DNA of 64,000 nt. Origin: Psychrobacter sp. JB385. Lineage in GTDB: Bacteria; Pseudomonadota; Gammaproteobacteria; Pseudomonadales; Moraxellaceae. The notes under the pieces are model-generated. The model saw only the letters and a program-made list of their open reading frames with translations. It ran no database searches and had not been told where the DNA came from. The stretch covers positions 1-64,000 of the forward strand of contig NZ_FUKN01000014.1 in NCBI RefSeq assembly GCF_900163785.1, read 5' to 3'. The position numbers were made by a program, and so were the translations under genes. Positions 19,598 to 27,751 of the stretch are shown piece after piece; the stretch's first letter is position 1, and each line of letters starts with the position of its first letter.

Positions 19598-20743
19598 ATG
19601 AAAATTACATTCTTCGCTTCACCCCTGCACGCTTTGTCTTGTACCAAAACGATGCGCGCTACTTTGTACGGTATCATCGGTGTTACCAGTGCCTTGGGTC
19701 TCAGTGCTTGCCAGCAATCGCCAGAATATAACTATCTGAGCGGTGAGACAATGGGTACCAGCTACCACATCAGTTATGAGCTTCCTGATGATGCGGATGA
19801 AGCTGCCATACAAGCGGACATAGACAAGCGATTGCAGCAAATCAACGACAGCATGTCTACTTATCAAGCAGACTCAACCATCTCTACCTTTAATCGCGCT
19901 GCCAAAGACACCCCCATCACTATCGACGCAGATTTTGATCGTGTGCTCGATGTATCTCGCATCGTATATAAGGAATCGCGCGGTGCATTTGATCCTACCG
20001 TCATGCCATTGGTAGACACTTGGGGATTTGGGAGCACCATGACAGTCGAGCGCCTGCAAAGTCCACCAACAGCGTTAGAGATTGCTCAAGCAAAAGCGTT
20101 AGTCGATTTTGAAGGCGTTATACAACAGGATAAAACGATCCATAAAGTCAAAGACGGCATTGGTCTTGACTTCTCAGCCGTCGCTAAAGGTTATGGAGTC
20201 GACGTGATTGCTGAGGTACTCAAAGACAACTACCAGATTCGCAATTACATGGTCGAGATTGGGGGTGAAATTGCGACCTCTGGTGTCAATAACCAAAAGC
20301 AGCCATGGCAAATCGCGATAGATGCCCCTATCAAAGACAGCACGGTGAGCGAGCGCCAGACGATTTCAGCCATTCGCCAACCCATCAATACTGACAACCA
20401 GATGCATTTGGCGACTTCTGGCAACTATCGTAACTCTGTCATCTTTGATGGAAAACGCTATACTCATACCATTGATCCGACAACTGGTAAACCTATCGCT
20501 GGCGGCGCACCTTCAGTAACAGTGGCGGCTAAGTCAGTGGCACTAGCAGACGCTTGGGCAACAGCGCTGACAGCCATGCATTATGACAAGGCATTAGCAC
20601 TTGCTAAAGAGAAGAATTTGGCCGCGATGTTTGTGGTATTGGCTGATGGCGTCGATATAAATGGGGAGCATGATAGTATTGACGATTGGCAAGTTGTGCA
20701 GACCCCTGCCATGCAAGCTTTACGTGCCGACAAAAAGCCTTAG
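19598..20743 (+). CDS. apbE: FAD:protein FMN transferase (ApbE), lipoprotein
   Basis: Cleaves FAD and attaches FMN to the SGAT threonines of NqrB and NqrC in the periplasm. 381 aa. Family landmarks are GETMGTSYHISY at the N-terminus, DPTVMPLVDTWGFG, GLDFSAVAKGYGVD, VEIGGEIATSG and YTHTIDPTTGKPI near the C-terminus. A lipobox (LGLSAC) suggests membrane anchoring; counted from the ATG at 19652 the signal peptide has an ideal length, so that ATG is a possible alternative start, though neither has a clear Shine-Dalgarno sequence. It precedes nqrM, in keeping with maturation of the pump. Confidence 0.93.
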   Translation: MKITFFASPLHALSCTKTMRATLYGIIGVTSALGLSACQQSPEYNYLSGETMGTSYHISYELPDDADEAAIQADIDKRLQQINDSMSTYQADSTISTFNRAAKDTPITIDADFDRVLDVSRIVYKESRGAFDPTVMPLVDTWGFGSTMTVERLQSPPTALEIAQAKALVDFEGVIQQDKTIHKVKDGIGLDFSAVAKGYGVDVIAEVLKDNYQIRNYMVEIGGEIATSGVNNQKQPWQIAIDAPIKDSTVSERQTISAIRQPINTDNQMHLATSGNYRNSVIFDGKRYTHTIDPTTGKPIAGGAPSVTVAAKSVALADAWATALTAMHYDKALALAKEKNLAAMFVVLADGVDINGEHDSIDDWQVVQTPAMQALRADKKP

Positions 20744-20785
20744 GGTTTGCTGATACGATTAGCAACAACGAATCGCACAAAATTT

Positions 20786-20793
20786 GCTATACT
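20786..20793 (+). promoter_or_regulatory. Candidate extended -10 promoter for nqrM
   Basis: TGCTATACT with the hexamer TATACT at 20788-20793, about 58 bp before the nqrM start. No convincing -35. Confidence 0.4.
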
Positions 20794-20850
20794 ATTAAGT
20801 AGTTAAGACAAAAAACAACTGCCCTATCTTTAAAAATTGAGGTTTCCTCT

Positions 20851-21096
20851 ATGCTTAGTCAATTGCTTCCTATGCTTGCCATCACCTTTTCGGTGTTTAT
20901 TTTATTCTTTGTCTTTATGGGCATTGGTTATATGGTTAAAAAGAAGCCTCTGAGAGGATCTTGCGGCGGCGTTGCCAAACTCATGGGGGATGAAAATTGC
21001 TCGTTTTGTGGTAATGATCCCAATAAGTGTGATTCTCTGATTGCTGAGCAACAAGAGCATGCCCTAAAAGCTGCTCAATTGGGCAAATCTGTATAA
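20851..21096 (+). CDS. nqrM: Na+-NQR maturation protein NqrM
   Basis: Small assembly factor needed to deliver or build the iron centre between NqrD and NqrE. 81 aa: one N-terminal membrane helix (about 8-29) followed by a short soluble part with four cysteines (C38, C50, C53, C60), the pattern SCGGVAKLMGDENCSFCGN being characteristic. It completes the Na+-NQR gene set together with nqrA-F and apbE. A dedicated terminator follows. Confidence 0.93.
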   Translation: MLSQLLPMLAITFSVFILFFVFMGIGYMVKKKPLRGSCGGVAKLMGDENCSFCGNDPNKCDSLIAEQQEHALKAAQLGKSV

Positions 21097-21148
21097 ACCT
21101 CGGATTTATTCCAATACGTTGGTAGCTTTTACTTTACATTTGTTCCTA

Positions 21149-21192
21149 TAATAGCGTCTAGTCCTTTAAAAGGGCTGGCGCTATTTTTTATT
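21149..21192 (+). terminator. Terminator after nqrM
   Basis: An interrupted inverted repeat (AATAGCG...CTAGTCCTTT against AAAAGGGCTGG...CGCTATT) ending in six T's, about 55 bp after the stop. Nothing else is supported in the rest of the gap to 21445. Confidence 0.8.
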
Positions 21193-21445
21193 GTGCCACT
21201 AGATATTTATAGGTGACCTCTCAAAGCATTATTCACGGGCGTCCCTACTCGTACTTGATGCTACCTTATCTCTTCATCTAAAGTAGCAAGCTTATCTGTC
21301 TTATGATGTGCTAGTGATTTCTCGTTCTATTTTGCGATCTCAATCACCGTCTTGGTGTGTTTTCTCTCGTGTTGTTTGCAAGCGGCGACTCTTTGGCGCT
21401 GTGTAATGACGTGTCCTTTTTTATGCTAATAATAGGCGTATTGCT

Positions 21446-22708
21446 ATGTCTACCTCTGGTTTACCACCCAATTCTCACTCCTCTCCTACCACTACGGTTC
21501 AGCCGCCACTTATGCCATCTTCGCGCTTCACTTTTTGGCTGGTACTGTGTGCCATGATTTTATTGGCGACCAATATGCGTGCGCCTATTGTCGCGCTTGG
21601 CTCTATTGCACCAGTTGTCAAATCGGCACTTGATATTTCTGAGACACAAATTGGCTGGCTGGGCGCTGTACCAATGCTCACTTTTGCCATTGGGGCTCTT
21701 ATCTCGCCCTCTATAGGCAAACGATTCGGGCTTGAGAATACGCTCATTGTGATGATTGGACTATTGACCATCGGTATGATCATCCGCACAGTGTTTCCTA
21801 CTTGGAGTGGGTTTTTGGTGGGCACCTTGATGCTGACATTGGCGATCGGGTTTGCCAATACGTTAGCGGCGCCAGTCATTAAGCAACGTACACCCAAACA
21901 CATTCCCCTCATCACAGGTTTGTTCAGTCTTGTCATGACGGTGACCGCAGGCATAGTAGCAGGAGTGGTACTGCCTTTATCTGAACAAGTGGGCTGGCAA
22001 TGGGCGTTAGGCGGCTGGTCGCTGCTCGGCATCTTTGCCATCGTTATTTGGATATTTTTGCGTTTACGTCTTGGCTCGTCTAGCCATCAAGCCGTGGATA
22101 TAGCGACGACTGAATGTTCAGATATCTCGATGTGGCGCACGCCTTTTGCTTGGCAGATTGCCGTATTTATGGGTTTGCAGTCTTTGTTGTTTTATACCGT
22201 GGCCAGTTTTTTACCATCTATTTGGTTGAGTAAGGGCTTGCCTGCGGTGCAAGCAGGACAAATGAATTCGGTGTTTCAGTTTATGGCACCGATATCGATT
22301 GTGAGTTTGACATGGTTGATCAACCGTGGACGCCCGATTCAAGCATTGGCTGTGCTTGCGGCAGTGTTGAACGTCATAGGGGTGCTGGGTATCAGCTATT
22401 TATCGACTGATTTGGCTTGGCTGTGGTCAGCTATGATGGGCATTGGTTGCTCGGCGATTTTTACCTTGAGCATGATTTTGTTTTCACTACGCACTTACAC
22501 GACCAATCAATCCAGTGAGCTGTCGGGTATGGCGCAAGCCGTTGGCTATTTTTTGGCGTTTTTTGGGCCACTAGGCACAGGCTGGCTACACGAGGCGACG
22601 GGTACTTGGAATGTGCCGCTTTTTATCATGCTGATTTTGATGGTGGTCAACGTGGTCATCGCGTGGATAGTCAGTCGTCCTGTGATGGTCGATGGCAAAA
22701 AAATGTAA
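21446..22708 (+). CDS. MFS transporter, CynX/NimT type
   Basis: Predicted 12-helix inner-membrane permease of the major facilitator superfamily, 420 aa. The first helix carries ATNMRAPIVALGSI, the hallmark of the CynX (cyanate) / NimT (2-nitroimidazole) branch, followed by LGAVPMLTFAIGALISP. Substrate cannot be assigned; no cynS or carbonic anhydrase gene is adjacent. The first 30 residues are a Ser/Thr/Pro-rich cytoplasmic tail without features. It appears monocistronic. Confidence 0.8.
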   Translation: MSTSGLPPNSHSSPTTTVQPPLMPSSRFTFWLVLCAMILLATNMRAPIVALGSIAPVVKSALDISETQIGWLGAVPMLTFAIGALISPSIGKRFGLENTLIVMIGLLTIGMIIRTVFPTWSGFLVGTLMLTLAIGFANTLAAPVIKQRTPKHIPLITGLFSLVMTVTAGIVAGVVLPLSEQVGWQWALGGWSLLGIFAIVIWIFLRLRLGSSSHQAVDIATTECSDISMWRTPFAWQIAVFMGLQSLLFYTVASFLPSIWLSKGLPAVQAGQMNSVFQFMAPISIVSLTWLINRGRPIQALAVLAAVLNVIGVLGISYLSTDLAWLWSAMMGIGCSAIFTLSMILFSLRTYTTNQSSELSGMAQAVGYFLAFFGPLGTGWLHEATGTWNVPLFIMLILMVVNVVIAWIVSRPVMVDGKKM

Positions 22709-22802
22709 TGCTTTAAAGGAGATAAAGTAACCTTAGGATAATATTGGTGCCTGTCTTATTTTGCTACACTGGTTTTATTGACTATAGGACAGAACCATTA
22801 TT

Positions 22803-23645
22803 ATGAATGTATCCTCTCGTTTTACTCGTTACTTACCTGCTGTGGCTATTTTGACTCTCGCTATGGTCATGAGTGGGTGTCAACAAGAACCCGAAACCGA
22901 CATGACAGATGACAGTCAAAACACGACCAATCAGACTGCCAATACACAAACGTCTGAGGCAATGCCTCAAACTGAGCAAACACCCCCCTCAATCGAGCAG
23001 CACCAAGCGCCATTAACCATATTGGCGCTTGGTGACTCTTTGACCGAAGGGCTTGGCGTTGATAATGATGACAACTACCCTGCTCAGTTAGAAACACGCC
23101 TACATGAACAGGGCTATAAAAATGCCAAAGTGATTAACTCAGGTTTGAGCGGGGAAACCAGTACGGGCCTAGTCAATCGCTTGGATTGGGTATTGCAGAC
23201 CAAACCCGATGTGACCATTTTGACCATTGGTGCCAATGATGCGATTCGCGGTATTGATGTGGCAACGGTTGAGAAAAATATCCGAACTGCTGTAAAACGC
23301 CTGCAAGACAATGGCAGTGAAGTCATCTTGGGCGGTATGCAAATCTATGACAACCTTGGCTCTGACTATGTCAAGTCGTTTGCCGCTATCTATCCGCGCG
23401 TTGCTAAAGATATGAATGTTACCCTTATTCCTTTCTTCTTAGAAGGGGTGGGCGGTGATCCTGCGTTGAACCAAGCTGATGCCATTCATCCAACCAAAGA
23501 AGGTTATACCATCATCGTTGATGACAATATTTTGCCTATCTTAGCGCCTAAGCTTGAAAAGTTTAAATCTGACGATATGACTGCTACTACGGTGGCCGAT
23601 GACCCTGAGCCAGCACCCAAACTTATGCCAACAGAGGCCCTGTAA
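22803..23645 (+). CDS. TesA-like SGNH/GDSL esterase lipoprotein
   Basis: Predicted arylesterase/lysophospholipase-type hydrolase, 280 aa. A lipobox (VMSGC, C26) and a Gln/Thr-rich linker tether the catalytic domain to a membrane. SGNH blocks are intact: block I ALGDSLTEG (Ser79), block II glycine in SGLSGETS, block III GANDAI, and block V DAIHPT with the Asp/His pair. Its TAA overlaps the ATG of the ABC ATPase gene by one base; the pairing of a tesA-type gene with ybbA/ybbP also occurs in E. coli, where tesA and ybbA are divergent. Confidence 0.9.
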   Translation: MNVSSRFTRYLPAVAILTLAMVMSGCQQEPETDMTDDSQNTTNQTANTQTSEAMPQTEQTPPSIEQHQAPLTILALGDSLTEGLGVDNDDNYPAQLETRLHEQGYKNAKVINSGLSGETSTGLVNRLDWVLQTKPDVTILTIGANDAIRGIDVATVEKNIRTAVKRLQDNGSEVILGGMQIYDNLGSDYVKSFAAIYPRVAKDMNVTLIPFFLEGVGGDPALNQADAIHPTKEGYTIIVDDNILPILAPKLEKFKSDDMTATTVADDPEPAPKLMPTEAL

Positions 23646-24343
23646 TGACATTATCCAATGCCGCTAGTGCTTCTCGTTCAACCGCCTTGCTCACTGCCTC
23701 AAAACTCACCAAGACGGTACAAGTCGGCGAGCAAACACTGTCCATTATCAAAGACGTGGACATCTATATCAATGCTGGTGAGTTCGTGGTCATCATGGGT
23801 AAATCTGGCTCTGGCAAGTCAACGTTACTAGGGTTACTCGCTGCGCTCGATTATCCCGATAGTGGCTCAGTAGAGTTGGCAGAGCATATGTTAAGTGATC
23901 TGGATGAAGATGCGCTCGCGGTCATTCGTCAACGCGACATGGGCTTTGTGTTTCAATCGTTCCATCTATTGCCAACATTGACAGTGGCGGAGAACATTGC
24001 TTTTCCACTTGATATTGCAAGGCGTCCAAATCAAGCGCGTGTGGACGAGCTGATTGAAGCAGTGGACTTAGGACACAGACGTAACAGTCTACCCAACCAG
24101 TTATCAGGTGGTGAGCAGCAGCGTACGGCAGTTGCACGGGCGCTGGTGTCACATCCTAAGATTGTGTTTGCGGATGAACCGACAGGGAACCTCGATGAGC
24201 AAAATGCCAATCAAGTCATGCAGCTGCTATTGGACTTACGCCAGCAGGTTGGCTCGGCACTGGTGGTGGTGACGCATGACCCAGCACTGGCAGAAATGGC
24301 AGATCGTGTCATCACCATGCATGATGGACGGATTGATGAATAA
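23645..24343 (+). CDS. ABC transporter ATP-binding protein, YbbA type
   Basis: Cytoplasmic ATPase of a LolD/MacB-like exporter, 232 aa. Walker A MGKSGSGKST (51-60), Q-loop in VFQSFHLLP, signature LSGGEQQR, Walker B IVFADEPTGNLD and the switch His in VVVTHDP are all intact. The start overlaps the esterase stop by one base. Its cognate permease is encoded at 25102-27720, but an unrelated gene of about 670 bp lies between the two. In E. coli YbbA and YbbP form one pair in adjacent genes. Confidence 0.93.
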   Translation: MTLSNAASASRSTALLTASKLTKTVQVGEQTLSIIKDVDIYINAGEFVVIMGKSGSGKSTLLGLLAALDYPDSGSVELAEHMLSDLDEDALAVIRQRDMGFVFQSFHLLPTLTVAENIAFPLDIARRPNQARVDELIEAVDLGHRRNSLPNQLSGGEQQRTAVARALVSHPKIVFADEPTGNLDEQNANQVMQLLLDLRQQVGSALVVVTHDPALAEMADRVITMHDGRIDE

Positions 24344-24395
24344 ATAGGGGTTCATCCCTTATTCTTAAATGCTCTATTCCAATAAGGTTGACTCA

Positions 24396-25064
24396 ATGGG
24401 AACTCTTGAGATAGAAAACTTGGCAAAAGACTTACTCGCTGGAAAATTCATTTTTGAAACCGAAGATTATGGCAAAGTAATCAATCAGTTAATTTCTATC
24501 TACAAATTAGATAATGCGCTTTATTATTTAAAACAGATGGCTGATTCAAACGATTATTCCATTACTTTTGCGCTTTCTTTTATATTAGAGCATTACTCAA
24601 AACCTTTTATCAATGCCAACAGAGACGAGGTAAGTCAGCTTACTCTACAAGCAATAAGCAAAGGATATTTGAGAGCAAATAATTATTTTCTATACCCTTT
24701 GACGTACTTTATGAAAAATGATGATGAATATCTGTGTTTTTTAGACTTACTACAGAATGAGCAAAATACACTACAAAACGATGTATTAAAACATCTATAT
24801 TACTTTGATACTCACAAATACGAAAAGTTGAACCACCTCAGTAAGCAGCTAGATTTTTCTTTGTTCTATAATTTACCTAACAAAATAAATAAGCACTGGT
24901 TTGAACAACAAACGAAAGGCAAGTCTCTTCTTTACCATAAAGTAGTCGCTAGCGCAGTATATAAGACAGTCGAAGATAAAAAATTCGTTCATTCATTAAC
25001 TGATATGACAGATGCAGAGTTGTTCGACTTCATTTATATCTGGTTACCTGATGATACACTCTAA
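24396..25064 (+). CDS. Unrecognised AT-rich gene between ABC ATPase and permease genes
   Basis: 222 aa, not recognised. It is predicted soluble and helical, rich in Leu, Tyr, Phe, Asn and Lys, without signal peptide or membrane segment; repeated LYYLKQ and HLYYFD-like stretches suggest short helical repeats. The ATG at 24396 with AAGG eight bases upstream is preferred to the ATG at 24369, which has none. Its codon use is visibly more AT-rich than the flanking ABC transporter genes, a sign of later insertion into the operon. Size and composition resemble many orphan immunity-type proteins, but that is only a guess. Confidence 0.65.
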   Translation: MGTLEIENLAKDLLAGKFIFETEDYGKVINQLISIYKLDNALYYLKQMADSNDYSITFALSFILEHYSKPFINANRDEVSQLTLQAISKGYLRANNYFLYPLTYFMKNDDEYLCFLDLLQNEQNTLQNDVLKHLYYFDTHKYEKLNHLSKQLDFSLFYNLPNKINKHWFEQQTKGKSLLYHKVVASAVYKTVEDKKFVHSLTDMTDAELFDFIYIWLPDDTL

Positions 25065-25101
25065 AATTTCTTAATACGTCTACCGATTAAGCAAAAAAAT
25101 T

Positions 25102-27720
25102 ATGACTAAAGCTACGATCACACAAAGCAATACTGCTATCAATAATCAAGCTACTGATAATAAAGGAAGCATTTTCTTTAGCAATCAAACCTTAGGCTCA
25201 AAAGCCTTAAGTCGTAGCTGGTGGCAACGCTGGGTCTATCCAGTGCTGTTTTTATTGACGCTTACGCTATCGCTTGCCACTTACCTGACTCTCGATTCCA
25301 TCCAGCAGTCGGTTGACAGCTATGTCAATGACAATCAGCGCGCACTGGTTGGCGGTGATTTGGTATTGAACAGTCAGCAAGACTGGCCAAGTGAGATATT
25401 GACGCAAGTAGATACCATCGCTGATGCCCAAAAGGTGTTTGATTATCAGTTTAGTGCGATGGTCGTGACCGATGAGCAGACGTTACTTGCCCGCGTCAAA
25501 GCCGTGTCGCCCAGCTATCCGCTTTATGGCAAGGTAGAGCTGGCCTCAGGAAAGGATTTGTGGCAGCAATTGACCTCAGATAGCGTCGTGGTCGCGCCTG
25601 AAGTGCTCAGCAGCCTAAATGCTCGTATCGGCGATACAGTTACTATTGGTGATGCGCAATTTACCATCAGTGATGTGCTGACCAAAGAGCCTGACCGTCC
25701 ATTGACCGCCTTTGGCTTTGGTGGTCGTGTGTTGATGCAGCAAGATGCGCTAGCCGCCACCAATCTACTGGGTCAGCGTAGTCGTGTCAATTATCGTATT
25801 GAGCTGGCAGGCGCGCCTGAATTGATCGCCCAGCAGCGTGATAACTTCACGCAAATTCTGAGCAATTATCCTGATATTGAGCTGTCTGATGCTGATTCGG
25901 CGGATACCTCTGTCTCACGTATCTCTGATAATGTGCTGATGTTTTTAAAACTGCTCGTCATTGCCGTGCTGTTATTGTCAGCGGTGGCGATGTATGGCGT
26001 CATTACAGCGTTTGTGACCAAGCAGCAGTCCAACAATGCGATTCGTTTGGCATTGGGTGAGCCACTCAGCTCAGTCAAACGCAGCTACTATCAGCTACTG
26101 GTCGTCACCTCTATCGTCGCTTGTATCGCTGCGGTCGCGCTCAGCTTTGGCTTGCTTAAAGTGGGTCAGCCATATCTCGTGGCTATCTTGCCGCCAGACG
26201 TGGGCCTTGCTATCAATCCCATCAGTGCGATTAAGACCACCGTCATCGCCTTGGTACTGACCTTACTGATTGCTCAGCGCGGCTTAAGTACCCTTAACAC
26301 AACCAAACCTGCTACCTTGCTCAATCAAGGCGCAAGCACGCAGGCGCAAAACCTGCCGTGGTATCGACGCGTGCCCTTGTTGTGGTACGGAGTCATGCTG
26401 GCTGGGCTGTATGCGTTTTTTGCCTATGAAGTCGGTTCATGGTTATTGGGCGCGCAGTTATTGATAGGATTAATTGCTTTTGTGGCGGTATTTTGGGCAT
26501 TGGCTCGCGGTTGGTTATGGCTGCTTGCCAAGATTGCCAAACGCTCTGGAATTGGCTGGATGCAGCGTATTGCGATTCATAACCTTGCGCGTAAAGGCAA
26601 CCAATCTGCGCTATTTTTTGTCACCTTATCATTATCGGTTGCGGTTCTAACCCTGATTACCACGCTCAATCACAGCATCAATGCGCAGTTTATCAATGCG
26701 TATCCTGAAGATGCGCCCAATTTATTTTTATTAGACATTCAAAGCGATCAACATGACGAGATCGATAGATTGATCGGTGCGCCCGTGAGCTACTATCCGG
26801 TCATCCGCTCGCGCGTGGTCACTGCCAATGATGTGCCCGTACAAGATATCGAGCCTGCGGATGGCTTTGATGATCCCACGCGTGTCTTTAATTTAAGCTA
26901 CGCTGACACGTTGATGGACACCGAATTCATCGTTGACGCGGTAGAAGACGATCAACTGTATGCACCTGTCAACACGCAAAACGAGCAAAAGCCTGATCAA
27001 GCCGTCGTTCCTATGTCTGTTTTGGACACGGCCGCTGACCTGCTCAATGTCAGTATGGGTGATCAGGTACGTTTTAATATTCAAGGGATTGAGATCGTCG
27101 GGCAGATTACCAGTATTCGCTCGCGTTTTGAGCAAGGCCCCAGTCCTTTTTTCTACTTCTTGTTTGAGCCAGCGGTCTTGGCAGCAGCACCGCAGATTCA
27201 GTTTGCCACTGCGCATGTCCCTGCCGATGATATTCCGGAGATACAAGGCAAGCTGGTACGCGAGTTCCCAGCTGTCACGACCATCAATGGCACCGCCATC
27301 GCGCAGCAAATCCAAGAGCTGGTGGTACAAATGAGCCGCTTGGTCTATGTCTTTACCCTACTCGCGCTACTGACAGGCGTGATGGTGTTGATTAGCTCGT
27401 TGCTATCGACCTCACAAGATCGCATGAAGGAAAGCGCATCGTTCCGATTACTCGGTATGCAAAAGCGCGACCTGTATCTGCTAAATATCTTAGAGCTGGG
27501 CGTGCTTGGGATTAGCGCGGCTGTCTTTGCCGTCATTATCGCAAACGTGGGCGCGTGGGCGGCCATCACGCAGTGGTTTAATCTGCGATTTAGTGTGCCG
27601 TGGATGAGCTTGGGTATTGGCGGTGCAGCATTAGTCGTATTGCTGTTTGCTATTGCTATTATTTATGTAAGACTGGTGATTGGGCGCGGGATTATGGCGA
27701 GAGTTAGGGCGATGATTTGA
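25102..27720 (+). CDS. FtsX-family ABC transporter permease, YbbP type
   Basis: Large inner-membrane permease, 872 aa, partner of the YbbA-type ATPase. N-terminal helix near residues 36-58, a large periplasmic domain, a first FtsX domain (about 270-410, with FVTKQQSNNAIRLALGE), two central helices and a second FtsX domain at the C-terminus (about 735-872, with SFRLLGMQKRDLYLLNILELG). This duplicated FtsX layout matches E. coli YbbP. Related exporters handle lipids or lipoproteins; together with the upstream esterase it suggests envelope-lipid work, which is inference. Confidence 0.9.
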   Translation: MTKATITQSNTAINNQATDNKGSIFFSNQTLGSKALSRSWWQRWVYPVLFLLTLTLSLATYLTLDSIQQSVDSYVNDNQRALVGGDLVLNSQQDWPSEILTQVDTIADAQKVFDYQFSAMVVTDEQTLLARVKAVSPSYPLYGKVELASGKDLWQQLTSDSVVVAPEVLSSLNARIGDTVTIGDAQFTISDVLTKEPDRPLTAFGFGGRVLMQQDALAATNLLGQRSRVNYRIELAGAPELIAQQRDNFTQILSNYPDIELSDADSADTSVSRISDNVLMFLKLLVIAVLLLSAVAMYGVITAFVTKQQSNNAIRLALGEPLSSVKRSYYQLLVVTSIVACIAAVALSFGLLKVGQPYLVAILPPDVGLAINPISAIKTTVIALVLTLLIAQRGLSTLNTTKPATLLNQGASTQAQNLPWYRRVPLLWYGVMLAGLYAFFAYEVGSWLLGAQLLIGLIAFVAVFWALARGWLWLLAKIAKRSGIGWMQRIAIHNLARKGNQSALFFVTLSLSVAVLTLITTLNHSINAQFINAYPEDAPNLFLLDIQSDQHDEIDRLIGAPVSYYPVIRSRVVTANDVPVQDIEPADGFDDPTRVFNLSYADTLMDTEFIVDAVEDDQLYAPVNTQNEQKPDQAVVPMSVLDTAADLLNVSMGDQVRFNIQGIEIVGQITSIRSRFEQGPSPFFYFLFEPAVLAAAPQIQFATAHVPADDIPEIQGKLVREFPAVTTINGTAIAQQIQELVVQMSRLVYVFTLLALLTGVMVLISSLLSTSQDRMKESASFRLLGMQKRDLYLLNILELGVLGISAAVFAVIIANVGAWAAITQWFNLRFSVPWMSLGIGGAALVVLLFAIAIIYVRLVIGRGIMARVRAMI

Positions 27721-27751
27721 TAACCGCCTAACTTTAATTTTAGATAAATAT

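Noticed and set aside
18441..20850. apbE and nqrM as part of the nqrA-F transcript
   Set aside because: A strong terminator follows nqrF and an SDR gene lies between, so separate transcription is more likely.
21499..22041. 180-codon minus-strand ORF inside the CynX-type permease gene
   Set aside because: Antisense shadow of a hydrophobic protein; Ser/Thr/Pro/Met-rich composition without a motif.
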